A stretch of DNA of 64,000 nucleotides from an uncultured Phocaeicola sp. (GCA_948579315.1 CAPAOL010000001.1:124001-188000); one strand, 5' to 3'. Positions 52,635-62,775 are shown, counted from the first letter of the stretch. The notes: generated by a model from the sequence alone, not told the origin. Numbers and translations are program-made.

Positions 52635-54911
52635 CTATTTGGAATAAGAATAGGGTAAATCTGTCGGTTGGGTACCTCTCTGCAAATTTGGCACACTATC
52701 CATCGACAGAGTTAGTTCGCCCCCCTGTTTCAGTTCATCATGCGTCAGATAGTTGTGTGTAAATTCTTTCCCATTCAACAAAGCTTTCTTTATATAGGGA
52801 CGATCCGCCGCATTATCTGTTGCCGAAACGACAAAGGTCTTACCTTCAGGAAGGTGAAGAGTTACTTTGTTAAATAATGGAGAACCTACCGCATATTCAG
52901 GCATTCCAGGGCAAACCGGATAAAAGCCCATTGCAGAAAACACATACCAAGCCGATGTTTGTCCGTTATCTTCATCTCCACAATAACCCTTGCTTCCGGA
53001 GTTGTAAAGTTTATCCATCACCTCCCGAAGATGCTGCTGCGCCTTCCAAGGCTGACCAATATAATCATACAAATAAATGCCATGCTGTATCGGCTGATTA
53101 CCATGTGCGTATTGCCCCATATTTAAAGCAACCATTTCAGCTATTTCGTGGATAACAAAACCATAAGTTCCATAATTGTAAGTGTTCGGGGCTACAAACA
53201 TAGAGTCAAGACGAGCACTCATCGGTTCATGTCCACCCATCAATTGCGACAGACCTTCCGGGTCGTGGAATACACTCCAAGTCCAATGCCAGGAACTTCC
53301 TTCAGTAAAAGGACCTCCCCATTCCGTAGCATCAAAGTTATCACGCCATTCGCCTTTAGCATTTTTTGTCCACATAAAGCCATGTTCCGGATAATAAAGA
53401 TTACGGTAGTTTTGGGCTTTCTGATAATATTTGTCTGCAATATCTTGTTTGCCCAATGATTCGGCAAAACGGGCTATACACCAGTCTGCATAGGCATATT
53501 CCAATGTTTTGGCTGTAGCTTCAGGTATTTCCGGATATGGTACATAACCAAGTTTGTCATAATATTCAAAACCATCACGCCCAACAGAAGCAATTTCTGC
53601 ATGACGGGCTTGTGTCTGATGAATCATTGCTTCCAGTGCTTTCTCCGCATCTACTGTCCGAATACCTTTCATCCATGCATCTACCAATAAAGATATAGAA
53701 TTATTACCAATCATACAACCGCGGTGACCGGGACTAGCCCACTCCGGCATAAAGCCACTTTCATTGTAAGCATTAATAATAGATTGAGTGACACGCTCCG
53801 AAACTTCCGGATAAAGTAACGTGAATAATGGATGAACCGCACGGAACGTATCCCAGAAACCATTATCAGTATACATATAACCATCATGTACATTACCGTC
53901 ATAAGAACTATAATAAACAGGATTGCCTTGTGAATCAAATTCATAGAATTCACGCGGGAAGAGTAATGTCCGGTACAAACAGGAATAGAAAGTACGAAGT
54001 TGTTCGTCCGTTCCTCCTTCTGCGTCTACACGTCCCAAGTAGTTATTCCACTGTTCACGAGCTTTGTTACTGATGAGTTTCACATCAGCATCAGCAACTT
54101 CACGATTAAAATTAATGACGGCCTGTTCAGGACTGATAAAAGAAGAAGCTGTACGTATAGTCAACTTTTCTCCTGCCGGAACATCAAATTTCAGATATGC
54201 ACAAGTATAATCGGCTGCAACATCGGTTTGATGATGTAACAAAGTATCTCCATTGTACGTGCCGTATTCTATGACAGGATGGCTAAATTCCATCATAAAA
54301 TAATTAGCGAAGTTATCAGGCACACCTCCATTATTATAGCGTGACGATCCCTTTACCCTTCGGTTTTCCGAGTCAATTGTTATTGAGCTCCCCCCACTGT
54401 AAGCATCCACTACTACATACTGATCTTGCTTCTCGGGGAAAGAAACTTCAAATACAGCTCCGCGGGAAGTAGCTGAAAGAGAGGTTTGCAAACCATTCTT
54501 GAACGTGACACTGTAGTTGTAAGGAGTCGCCTTCTCCTGTTCATGAGAGAAAGGGACCTGACGCTCTTTATGACTCATTTTGAGTTCCCCGGCAAGTGGC
54601 ATTATGGAGAATGTACCATAATCATTTATCCAGGGACTAGGTTGATGCGTTTGTCTGAAACCTCGCATCAGACTGTCGGTATACATATACATCCACCCGC
54701 TACCATTCTCTCCCGTCTGCGGACTCCAGAAATTCATCCCCCAAGGCACCGCTACAGCAGGATAAGTATTACCGTGCGAAAATGCAAAAGTAGACTCGGT
54801 ACCCATCAGAGGATTCACGTAGTCTACGAACTCTACAGCCTTCTTTGACTGCTGGCACGAAGTGAGCAGAAAAGGAAGACAAATTGATAAGAAAAATAAT
54901 CTTGTAACCAT
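52635..54911 (-). CDS. GH92 alpha-mannosidase lipoprotein
   Basis: The start at the ATG 54911 gives 758 residues and a lipobox in FLLTSCQQSKK; a GTG frame from 54938 begins inside a hairpin and is rejected. GH92 landmarks: VDYVNPLMGTESTFAFSHGN, QTGENGSGWMYMY, FYSCLYRTLLFPREFYE, NGFWDTFRAVHPLF, GFMPEWASPGHRGCMIGNNS (catalytic Glu region) and DNGQTSAWYVFSAMGFYPVCPG. The family comprises calcium-dependent exo-alpha-mannosidases. It is the last gene of locus 3 and would trim mannose from N-glycan-like or yeast-mannan-like substrates. Confidence 0.92.
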   Translation of the reverse strand: MVTRLFFLSICLPFLLTSCQQSKKAVEFVDYVNPLMGTESTFAFSHGNTYPAVAVPWGMNFWSPQTGENGSGWMYMYTDSLMRGFRQTHQPSPWINDYGTFSIMPLAGELKMSHKERQVPFSHEQEKATPYNYSVTFKNGLQTSLSATSRGAVFEVSFPEKQDQYVVVDAYSGGSSITIDSENRRVKGSSRYNNGGVPDNFANYFMMEFSHPVIEYGTYNGDTLLHHQTDVAADYTCAYLKFDVPAGEKLTIRTASSFISPEQAVINFNREVADADVKLISNKAREQWNNYLGRVDAEGGTDEQLRTFYSCLYRTLLFPREFYEFDSQGNPVYYSSYDGNVHDGYMYTDNGFWDTFRAVHPLFTLLYPEVSERVTQSIINAYNESGFMPEWASPGHRGCMIGNNSISLLVDAWMKGIRTVDAEKALEAMIHQTQARHAEIASVGRDGFEYYDKLGYVPYPEIPEATAKTLEYAYADWCIARFAESLGKQDIADKYYQKAQNYRNLYYPEHGFMWTKNAKGEWRDNFDATEWGGPFTEGSSWHWTWSVFHDPEGLSQLMGGHEPMSARLDSMFVAPNTYNYGTYGFVIHEIAEMVALNMGQYAHGNQPIQHGIYLYDYIGQPWKAQQHLREVMDKLYNSGSKGYCGDEDNGQTSAWYVFSAMGFYPVCPGMPEYAVGSPLFNKVTLHLPEGKTFVVSATDNAADRPYIKKALLNGKEFTHNYLTHDELKQGGELTLSMDSVPNLQRGTQPTDLPYSYSK

Positions 54912-54931
54912 ATCTATAGTTGTTCGCTTAA

Positions 54932-55002
54932 GTTTCACAAGCTTTCCACATAGCTGCCATTTTACACTAAAAAGGAAAAGCTGTGCAAAAAGCTCGTGAA
55001 AC
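54932..55002 (-). promoter_or_regulatory. Intercistronic hairpin before the GH92 gene
   Basis: GTTTCACAAGCTTT (54932-54945) pairs with AAAGCTCGTGAAAC (54989-55002) with one mismatch. Inside, CACATAGCT faces AGCTGTG. It fills the gap between the GxGYxYP stop and the GH92 ATG and has no U-run. It may stabilise or process the mRNA, lowering enzyme relative to transporter expression or protecting the upstream part. Confidence 0.5.
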
Positions 55003-55010
55003 CAGATTAA

Positions 55011-56915
55011 TTAAAATACTTCAGTCAGATACTTCTTGGTCTGTTCCGGACGCTGGCTCATGCGTAAACGCCATACCAGTTCTTGCATATTTACCACTTC
55101 AAAAGTATCATTCAGATGTCCTGCACAGAGTTTAGCCGCTCCAGCTCCACGGATATCACCGGATTGGTTCTCTATCAACGGATCTTCTGTTTTTCCATAA
55201 TCTGAGAAATTACTCCAGGCGTGTACACATACTACAGAAAAACTTTCCTGTTGTGCTTCCTGTTTCAACTTTCCGGCAATATATGCAGGGGTTCCTTCAC
55301 GTTCTGTGTTCCGATTGCCGAAATTCCATAAAGAATATTTCACTGTAATCACCGGAATATCATATCCCGCCTTGTTTGTTACCCAAATAACATCTCCTTC
55401 ACCACCTGCGTAAGGGCTATACTGAAGTGCCACAATACCTTCCAACTGATCATTCGCATCTACATAAGCCTGAAATGCTTCTTTAGCAGCTTCAGATTTC
55501 ACATTCATAGCCATCACTCCCAAAAGTTTCACGCGGTGTTGACGCATGTGAGCGGACAAACGTTCGGCTACAACTTTCAGATTCTTCGCCCGATCGCCAT
55601 TCTCGCTATAGTTGTCTACATAATAGTAACCACCTCCCAACATTTCCAAAATAGAACAATTCGGTTTTTGCTGGCTCAACAGATTATCGAATTGTGCCGG
55701 TGCCATCATTGGAAGTACCGAGGCTGCCATACCATACGTCATTCGTACTTCTTCCGATTCTGCTGCATTATAGAAATCTTTGAAGTCATTCATCATCCAT
55801 TGTATGTTGTCACCATCTGAAAGGAAAAAGGAAACGAAATTCTTTTTCTTTGTATAATCAAGAAACTGCGGATTCTTAACATGTGCCAATGTAGATTTTT
55901 GTCGTTGAGAATAGAGTAAAGAAGTCAACGAATGATTGTAACTCCAGTCACAAGGAATCATCGGATGTCCGCTCTTGGAAACCAAATCAACAAAAGCATC
56001 TTCGCTCACTCCTTGTTCCCATCCAAAAACAGGAGCATTCGGTTCCAACCATGCTAAAATTTCTTTCAGCAATTCTGTATTTTGTCCGCCAAGCGAACTG
56101 CCCTGACGCTTATTCAGATTCAACACGAAAAGTTCATTCTTAATAGCAAATTCACGCAACTCGCCGGTTTGTACAGGCATTATTACCAATGCCTTATTGC
56201 TACACTTATCTTTGAACTCAGCCCATGCTTGAGCAGTAGTTTTGCTTCTTGCATCATATTTCATGGTATATCCGGCTTCTTCATAATATTCTTTATCACG
56301 GACATCTACGATTATTGAATTATAAACATGAGAAGCTACGGAAGCTACCACTCCACTCTCCGGATTATGCTCAATATCCGTCAAGACATATCCGTCGAAC
56401 ATTCCTTTTAACCGGATAGTAACACCATCAGACGGTCCGTAATCAGTGCACGCCAACTCCAATCCGCTCTGCCTTCCCTGTTCGTGAATCCCCATATCTT
56501 TAAGCGCTTGTTCGGAGAGTTTATAAGAATCACTGCCACCGTGATCGTGCAGCCATACGGCTATTTCGCTTTTTCCCTGTTCTACGGCACGGTTGGTCAA
56601 TCCTGCCAATGACTGGCACAGCAGGTGATACTGCAATCCACGCATCTTATCCGTCTGCCCCAATTCGTTGCGACTGCCCACCGTCACTACTTCCACACAG
56701 TTCCAGTATTTTTTCGGCTTCACTTTCATTTCGGGCATATAGTATTGACCTACATTACTGATCGGGTCATAGGCATCTGCATAAAGGGATGTGTTATTTT
56801 CTTCATTCAACCCCTGATTGATTTCCGGTGATTCGTACACTTCACAGCTAGCCATCGTAAGGCTCAACAGCAGTGCGGCACCACATATAGTTGTTTTCAT
56901 CATTAATTCTTTCAT
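55011..56915 (-). CDS. GxGYxYP-family putative hydrolase lipoprotein (locus 3)
   Basis: The protein has 634 residues (ATGs at 56903 and 56900 are alternative starts), with a lipobox in LTMASCEVYES. The N-terminal domain (about 60-280) begins NCVEVVTVGSRNELGQ. The C-terminal domain has VSFFLSDGDNIQWMMNDF, RMTYGMAASVLPMMAPAQFD, MLGGGYYYVD and LQYSPYAGGEGDVIWV. The GGGYYY stretch fits the motif that names the family. It shares the SDGDN segment and the SxxPxxxxLAP/MAP-like segment with the protein at 42758-44431. Activity unknown; an enzyme acting on the locus 3 glycan is inferred. Confidence 0.82.
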   Translation of the reverse strand: MKELMMKTTICGAALLLSLTMASCEVYESPEINQGLNEENNTSLYADAYDPISNVGQYYMPEMKVKPKKYWNCVEVVTVGSRNELGQTDKMRGLQYHLLCQSLAGLTNRAVEQGKSEIAVWLHDHGGSDSYKLSEQALKDMGIHEQGRQSGLELACTDYGPSDGVTIRLKGMFDGYVLTDIEHNPESGVVASVASHVYNSIIVDVRDKEYYEEAGYTMKYDARSKTTAQAWAEFKDKCSNKALVIMPVQTGELREFAIKNELFVLNLNKRQGSSLGGQNTELLKEILAWLEPNAPVFGWEQGVSEDAFVDLVSKSGHPMIPCDWSYNHSLTSLLYSQRQKSTLAHVKNPQFLDYTKKKNFVSFFLSDGDNIQWMMNDFKDFYNAAESEEVRMTYGMAASVLPMMAPAQFDNLLSQQKPNCSILEMLGGGYYYVDNYSENGDRAKNLKVVAERLSAHMRQHRVKLLGVMAMNVKSEAAKEAFQAYVDANDQLEGIVALQYSPYAGGEGDVIWVTNKAGYDIPVITVKYSLWNFGNRNTEREGTPAYIAGKLKQEAQQESFSVVCVHAWSNFSDYGKTEDPLIENQSGDIRGAGAAKLCAGHLNDTFEVVNMQELVWRLRMSQRPEQTKKYLTEVF

Positions 56916-56933
56916 TTGTTAGTTAACTATTAA

Positions 56934-58577
56934 TCAATAACCCTCATTCTGCGATAATCCGTCTACCTTATTCCGTTCATCTTGTGGAATGGGACGTACC
57001 AAATGATTTTCATTCAAATTATCATATTTCACCACAAACGGATTGTACACAGGTACGCGCGTCAATAATGTTTGAGTACGTTTCAGATCAAACCAACGAT
57101 CGTGTTCTCCCATCAATTCGCGAGCACGTTCATCCATAATAACGTTTATATCCAGATCCGTCAATTTCATTGCCTCATAAGCAGCCGCATCTTTAGCAGC
57201 ACGTTTACGTATACTGTTGATACGCTCCAAAGCTAGTTTTTTGTTTCCGGCACCCAGATAAGCTTCAGCACACAAAAGGTAAGTGTCTCCCAAACGGAAA
57301 ATGACATCTTCACGAGAACCGCCTTCCCCCCACTGTATCTTAGTATCACTAAACTTCTGTACCATCGGCATACGGTCTGAAGCCGTTTCCAATACAGGAA
57401 GTGCTGTAGATTGCGGATACCACACATATTCATCATCTTGCTTGAATGGATAAAACTTCTTCGCATTATTACTCATGCCCGATTTATCGTTCCAGCGGGG
57501 AAAATAGATTCCCAACTTGCCATAGTCAGCATGATCAGGGTTGTTGATGTAATATTCACGTTTGAAAGTCACATCATAACGAGTATCTGCTTCCGGATCT
57601 GTATAAAGTTCATGTGCTTTGGGATTCACCCAGTATTTACGGGAAATATTAGAATAATCGTTCTGGTTCTTGATAAACAAATCCGGTTCCAATGCAACAA
57701 TATTAAATCCAAATTGTGCCTGTTGCGGATTTCCGTTACCTCGATAATTCTTATCCAGTCCATACTGAATAGCCCAGATCACTTCTGAATTGGCCTGATT
57801 GTTTTCATCAAACAAAGCTGCATAATTTTCCTGCAAAGCATAACCTGAAGCCGGATTCTCTACCAACAAATCGAAGGTCATTGCCGCATTAGAAAAATCA
57901 TCCGCTTCGGCAAACGATTTATAAGCTCGTGTCAGATACGTTTTGCCTAAGAAGTGTATTACCGCTGCGTTAGTTACCTTTCCGGCTGAAATAGTGGTCA
58001 TCTCCAGTTTGTCTTTTATATCATTTAATTCGGAAATGATAAAAGTATAGATAGCTTGTTCACCGGTACGCTCTGCCTGTTGTATAACATTTGTGTTCTC
58101 TTCGGTGAGCAAAGGCACAGGGCCGAATGTTTCCACCAAATAGTAGTAAGCCATCGCCCGGAAGAAACGGGCTTGTGCAGTCAACGAAGTATATTCATTT
58201 CCTGCAACATCCGGTGTACAGCGATTTAATAGAATATTGCTTTCCTGCACAATCTTATAAAGAACTTTCCAGTAATCGCCTACGATGGGAGCTGTTGAAT
58301 TAAAAGTCTTGTCATAACCGTTAAACATACGCTCTGCCGGTTCTTCCGAAATTGCCATATAGATGTCTGTTCCATAATACTGCAACTCACCCGTGTTAAA
58401 GACATCACGATAGCGGGCATTAATGTCAGTTAATAACTTCCGCTGCCCTTCTTTGGTATTATAGAAATCATCTGTCACTGCCGAAGGGTTATAACTATCC
58501 AGAAAATCAGAGCAACCACTTAGCAAACAGATTGCTAACAGTGCTAAATATTTAATTTGTTTTTTTACTCGTTTCAT
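56934..58577 (-). CDS. SusD/RagB family lipoprotein (locus 3)
   Basis: The protein has 547 residues, with a lipobox in CLLSGCSDFLDSYNP. SusD features: FYNTKEGQRKLLTDINARY, ARFFRAMAYYYLVETFGPVPLL, VIFRLGDTYLLCAEAYLGAG, NVIMDERARELMGEHDRWFDLKR and RPIPQDERNKV. It pairs with the SusC-like protein encoded 14 bp upstream. Confidence 0.93.
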   Translation of the reverse strand: MKRVKKQIKYLALLAICLLSGCSDFLDSYNPSAVTDDFYNTKEGQRKLLTDINARYRDVFNTGELQYYGTDIYMAISEEPAERMFNGYDKTFNSTAPIVGDYWKVLYKIVQESNILLNRCTPDVAGNEYTSLTAQARFFRAMAYYYLVETFGPVPLLTEENTNVIQQAERTGEQAIYTFIISELNDIKDKLEMTTISAGKVTNAAVIHFLGKTYLTRAYKSFAEADDFSNAAMTFDLLVENPASGYALQENYAALFDENNQANSEVIWAIQYGLDKNYRGNGNPQQAQFGFNIVALEPDLFIKNQNDYSNISRKYWVNPKAHELYTDPEADTRYDVTFKREYYINNPDHADYGKLGIYFPRWNDKSGMSNNAKKFYPFKQDDEYVWYPQSTALPVLETASDRMPMVQKFSDTKIQWGEGGSREDVIFRLGDTYLLCAEAYLGAGNKKLALERINSIRKRAAKDAAAYEAMKLTDLDINVIMDERARELMGEHDRWFDLKRTQTLLTRVPVYNPFVVKYDNLNENHLVRPIPQDERNKVDGLSQNEGY

Positions 58578-58591
58578 AAGGTTTCAAGTAT

Positions 58592-61582
58592 TTAGAAGGT
58601 TAAATTCACTCCAAAAGTAAAGGTCATCGGATAGAGCGATAATGATTTGTATACATCTTCACCAATCGTTTCCGGATCCGGGCCGAGATAGTCGGTAAAT
58701 GTAAACGGATTCTGAACATTGATGTAAGCACGCGCATTTTTCATCTTCATTTTCTTCATCCATATTTCCGGAAGAGTATAACCTAAGGTGATATTCTGTA
58801 TTTTCAGGAATGAACCGGATATCTTACCTAATACCTGGGTGTGATAGGATTGTGCACCGATTTGTTGATACTCGTTACTACGATTCTCCGGAGTCCAGTA
58901 GTTTACATTTAATTTATTCCAATGTTCATTATCCCATGCAGTAAACATATAAGTGAAGTCATCATTATAAATGCCACCAATACGAGCATACATATAGAAA
59001 GATAAATCCCAGTTCTTGTAGGCAAAGGTATTGGTCATACCCGCTGTCCAGTCGGGTGACGGAGTACCGAGTACTTTATAGTCGCGCTCATCAATTACAT
59101 AGTTATCATCCAAATCAGCTACACGAATATGTCCCGGCACCTGCCCATACTTAGCAGCCAGTTCCTTATCTTCCATTTGCCAGATTCCGACCTTTTCTAA
59201 ATCATAAATCACTTTCATCGGTTGACCGATAAACCAGCGGTTGGCTAGATCATCCTTTTTATCACCATATAGATCCACAATCTTGTTACGGTTTAGGGAG
59301 AAAGTCAGGTTTGTTTTCCAAGTAAAGTCTTTAGTAGAAATATTGACTGTGTTCAAACCTATTTCTATACCTTTATTGGATGATGTTCCCACATTTTCAA
59401 GAATAGAGCCATAACCGTTAAGGTTGCCTACCGAACGGGCGAAAATCAAATCCTTGGTAGTACGGTTATAAACATCAATTGTACCATTAATTCGATTATT
59501 CAGGAAACCGAAGTCAATACCATAATTCCATTCTGAAGTCATTTCCCAACGAAGATTTTTGTTACCTTTCCGGTCACCTAATCCAAACGCATTTTCACCT
59601 TTGCCCCCATAGATATAGTGTGCCAGATCCAGCTTTGTCCAAGTAATATCATGGTCGATGCTATTGTTTCCCGATCTACCCCAGCTCACACGAAGTTTCA
59701 AACTATTCAGCCAGTCTACATCTTTCAGGAAGTTTTCATTTTTCATCTGCCAACCAATAGCAGCCGATGGCATAAATCCCCATTGATTACCGGTAGCCAA
59801 ACGGGAAGTTCCATCGTAGCGTCCTGTTATAGTAAACAAGTAACGATCCAACAATGTGTAATTAGCACGTCCCATGAAAGAAAGCATGGATGATTCCCAA
59901 TAGTAGCTTTTTACATCACGGATTTCTTCAGCAGTCTCAATTGCATGCCAGTCCGAATTATAAGGCAAACCATCTCCCCGCATTTCTGAACCTTTATGAG
60001 TTTCCTTCTGCGCGCTATATAAACCGATGACATTCAAACGATGGATATCCTTCCAGGTTTTATCATAAGTAATGATATTATCCCACACCCAGTTCATATT
60101 TCGTCCTTCCTTCCGGTAAGCTTCCGGAGCATTAAGTCCTCCTTTGGCTTGTGTCATTGTACCTACCCATTCTCCATAAACATCCGAATCGTACTGAACG
60201 GCAATCTGTGATTTAAAGCTCAATCCTTTTAACGGTTGATATTCCAGATAACCGGAGAAGTTTGTATAATTAGCTTCCTTCTCTCTCTTATTGTTTTCTA
60301 TCTGAACAAACGGGTTGATCTTACTGGAAGTCGGTTGGCAATTAAACAAGTAGCTTCCGTCCTTATCATAAGGACTTACTGTAGGTGGCAAGAAATATGC
60401 ATTCACCAATGCATCATTTGCTCCTTCATTGGTATTATTCAAAGAAACATAGCTATTAACACCAGTCTTGAACTTATCTGAGAAACGATATTCTAATCCT
60501 ATATTAGCTGTGATACGTTCAAAACTTTCATCACCTATCATACCATCATCCTTCAAATATCCCAAACCAAAAGAGAAAGACAGTTTGTCCGTACCTCCAG
60601 TGGCGGAAACAGAGTGACTGGTAGTCAATGCATTCTGCGACAATTCGCGTAACCAATCATAATATTCGCCATGCTTAATACGACGTTTCTCATCATCTGT
60701 CAGAAAATCCGGACGGCTTAATGAAGCATCCCCATATTTCTTCTTCCACAAAGCGGTACGATAGTCTACATATTCCAAACCGTTACCCATATTACCAATC
60801 ATTTCAGGAATACGGGTAGGCGTCTTGAAACCGACATATCCCGAATAATCAATATTAAATCCCTGACGTTTGTTAGCTCCTTTAGTAGTGATAATCACAA
60901 CACCGTTTGCACCACGAGAACCATAGATAGCACTGGAAGATGCGTCTTTCAATATGTCGATAGATTCAATATCGGCAGAGTTCAAATGACGCATTCCTGT
61001 TTGAGAAGGTACACCGTCAATCACGTACAAAGGTTCATTTGAGAAATTGAACGAGTTAATACCTCGAATTTCTATTTTTGTATCCGAACCGGGACGATTG
61101 GATGTCTTGTTCACAAGCACACCTCCTACACGTCCGTTCAGTGTTTCTGTGACATCCGTAGTTACCAGTTTACTTAATTCTTTACTAGTCACAGATTGAA
61201 TAGAACCGGTCAGGTCTTTCTTTTCTACTGTTCCATAACCGATTACAACTACTTCATTCAACTGTTTAGAGTCGTCTTTCAACTGAATAGTAAGATTTGT
61301 CTGATTTTGATTTACAGTCAGTTCCTGTGTCACATATCCTATAAAAGAAACGGCTATCGTTTTTCCTTTCGGAACCTGAATAGTAAAGTTACCATCTAAA
61401 TCGGTTACCGTACCGGTAGACATTCCTACTACCTGAACACTAGCTCCGGGAAGCGGTTCTTTTAATGCGTCCACCACTACACCCTTCACTGTTAGCATTT
61501 GCTGTGCTTGTACACTTCCCCACCCGCATAACACAAGAAGCAGGAAAAAGAAAGATCTTATTTTTATTATATTATTTTTCAT
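58592..61582 (-). CDS. SusC-like TonB-dependent transporter without STN domain (locus 3)
   Basis: The protein has 996 residues from the ATG at 61582 (an ATG at 61591 adds three). After the signal peptide (ending VQAQQ) it goes straight into the carboxypeptidase-D-like domain (about 33-110). VVVIGYGTVEKKDLTGS and the plug (IEIRGINSFNFSNEPLYVIDGVPSQ, SSSAIYGSRGANGVVIITTKG) follow, and the barrel ends FGVNLTF. The missing STN domain agrees with the absence of FecR and ECF genes here and the presence of a SARP-like regulator instead. Confidence 0.93.
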   Translation of the reverse strand: MKNNIIKIRSFFFLLLVLCGWGSVQAQQMLTVKGVVVDALKEPLPGASVQVVGMSTGTVTDLDGNFTIQVPKGKTIAVSFIGYVTQELTVNQNQTNLTIQLKDDSKQLNEVVVIGYGTVEKKDLTGSIQSVTSKELSKLVTTDVTETLNGRVGGVLVNKTSNRPGSDTKIEIRGINSFNFSNEPLYVIDGVPSQTGMRHLNSADIESIDILKDASSSAIYGSRGANGVVIITTKGANKRQGFNIDYSGYVGFKTPTRIPEMIGNMGNGLEYVDYRTALWKKKYGDASLSRPDFLTDDEKRRIKHGEYYDWLRELSQNALTTSHSVSATGGTDKLSFSFGLGYLKDDGMIGDESFERITANIGLEYRFSDKFKTGVNSYVSLNNTNEGANDALVNAYFLPPTVSPYDKDGSYLFNCQPTSSKINPFVQIENNKREKEANYTNFSGYLEYQPLKGLSFKSQIAVQYDSDVYGEWVGTMTQAKGGLNAPEAYRKEGRNMNWVWDNIITYDKTWKDIHRLNVIGLYSAQKETHKGSEMRGDGLPYNSDWHAIETAEEIRDVKSYYWESSMLSFMGRANYTLLDRYLFTITGRYDGTSRLATGNQWGFMPSAAIGWQMKNENFLKDVDWLNSLKLRVSWGRSGNNSIDHDITWTKLDLAHYIYGGKGENAFGLGDRKGNKNLRWEMTSEWNYGIDFGFLNNRINGTIDVYNRTTKDLIFARSVGNLNGYGSILENVGTSSNKGIEIGLNTVNISTKDFTWKTNLTFSLNRNKIVDLYGDKKDDLANRWFIGQPMKVIYDLEKVGIWQMEDKELAAKYGQVPGHIRVADLDDNYVIDERDYKVLGTPSPDWTAGMTNTFAYKNWDLSFYMYARIGGIYNDDFTYMFTAWDNEHWNKLNVNYWTPENRSNEYQQIGAQSYHTQVLGKISGSFLKIQNITLGYTLPEIWMKKMKMKNARAYINVQNPFTFTDYLGPDPETIGEDVYKSLSLYPMTFTFGVNLTF

Positions 61583-61605
61583 ACTTTCCATCTGTATATT
61601 TAAGG

Positions 61606-62670
61606 TTAGTTCTCAGCTTTAAACCATTTGTAGTTACCTACAATTTTTGCAACATGTTTTCCTGTCTTATCAGGGATATTGGTTATATCTTCTGCCACCG
61701 TTGTAAAATCCCATGCACACACCAGTCCGCTTTCTGTCCCCGTCACATCCGAGTTCATCAACGATTTTATTTCATCAGCTGACTTTGCAGTACTCCACAT
61801 ACGGAACTTCTTAATGAATCCGGTCATACAACGTGAATTATCAGTCGGTTCCTGAAATGCCCACATATTTTGGTTACGTGTGTTAGGCATATATTTTTGT
61901 AATACTCCGGCATCATTCTTCACATCATTAGTTTTGCTAAAGAACAGTTCGCCATTAACATACATCTTCAACTGACCTTCCGAAAGAGTATTGTCCCATA
62001 CCGCCACAACATGATTCCACTTACCGAAATTATCCGGATATGCACGTCCTTCTTCCAATACGCGACCTTCCTGCGGTCCCATACCGATAGTTGTACGAAG
62101 ATTAGAGCCTAAGAAGTTAATCATCCATCCCTCGTTCGGTTGATTCCCGTCAAAAGTGGAAAGGAAACTACCAATTCCCGACTCAAAGAAACCGGATTCA
62201 TACTTCACCCAGCTTTCAACTGTGAATGTGTTACCACCACCATAGGCCGGATCCGAACCAAATTCAATACGTCCCTTTCCATCAATACCGAATATCTTCA
62301 GTTCAGCAGGAGTACCCGGTTGTAATGTTTGTTGATAAGAATCCTGAAATTCGGCAATAGCTTTTTCAGCCGCGATACAGTAGTTATCTATTTCATACTG
62401 TAATACAAAGTATCCCGCCATGCCTTTCGAGATGCCAATTTGTAATTCCTCAACAGCTTTTTGTAAGTTTTGAGCATTTGCCAAAGGAAAAGTCCCGTCA
62501 CTTGTACCAATCTTTGCGGTATCAAGCATGTTCGTCATGTCAGTCAGATGTGTATACATACATTCAAGTGCAACGGGCCGCACCGAATCGCCATTATCGC
62601 TCTTGCACGAGCTTATACACCAAACCAACAAACCGAATAAACAAAGTTTCATTAAGAATCTTGTTCTCAT
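61606..62670 (-). CDS. DUF4972 / LamG-like lectin-domain lipoprotein
   Basis: The start at 62670 gives 354 residues (MRTRFLMKLCLFGLLVWC, lipobox in CISSCKSDNGD); the frame extends to 62742 but those residues are unlikely. A helical DUF4972-like region (about 30-140) precedes a concanavalin-like LamG_3 jelly roll (about 145-354) with TVESWVKYES, WNHVVAVWD, KMYVNGELFF and IKKFRMWSTAKS. It is unusual in lying before susC as the first gene of the transporter operon. It is probably the surface glycan-binding component of locus 3. Confidence 0.82.
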   Translation of the reverse strand: MRTRFLMKLCLFGLLVWCISSCKSDNGDSVRPVALECMYTHLTDMTNMLDTAKIGTSDGTFPLANAQNLQKAVEELQIGISKGMAGYFVLQYEIDNYCIAAEKAIAEFQDSYQQTLQPGTPAELKIFGIDGKGRIEFGSDPAYGGGNTFTVESWVKYESGFFESGIGSFLSTFDGNQPNEGWMINFLGSNLRTTIGMGPQEGRVLEEGRAYPDNFGKWNHVVAVWDNTLSEGQLKMYVNGELFFSKTNDVKNDAGVLQKYMPNTRNQNMWAFQEPTDNSRCMTGFIKKFRMWSTAKSADEIKSLMNSDVTGTESGLVCAWDFTTVAEDITNIPDKTGKHVAKIVGNYKWFKAEN

Positions 62671-62715
62671 ACGTATTAGGTTTTTAAATAAAACAATAAG
62701 TAAATAACATCGCTG

Positions 62716-62723
62716 CAAACATA
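62716..62723 (-). promoter_or_regulatory. Predicted -7 box of the locus 3 operon
   Basis: TATGTTTG on the minus strand matches TAnnTTTG, 46 bases before the LamG gene ATG. The -33 region lacks TTTG, as expected for an activator-dependent promoter. Confidence 0.55.
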
Positions 62724-62754
62724 ATGTAGCGAGGTTAAGCAACTTATTAGTGGT

Positions 62755-62775
62755 GGGTTAATAACGGGTTAATAA
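62755..62775 (-). promoter_or_regulatory. Direct-repeat operator candidate for the locus 3 regulator
   Basis: On the minus strand TTATTAACCC occurs twice (62775-62766 and 62764-62755), exactly 11 bp apart, 32-52 bases upstream of the -7 box. The core TTAACC also appears at 62738-62733 and, inverted, at 62790-62795. SARP/OmpR-type winged-helix activators typically bind direct repeats of 11-bp period next to the promoter, and the adjacent gene encodes such a regulator. Confidence 0.5.

Noticed and set aside
54912..54938. GTG start of the GH92 gene at 54938
   Set aside because: It sits in the intercistronic hairpin; the ATG at 54911 gives a clean lipoprotein signal peptide.
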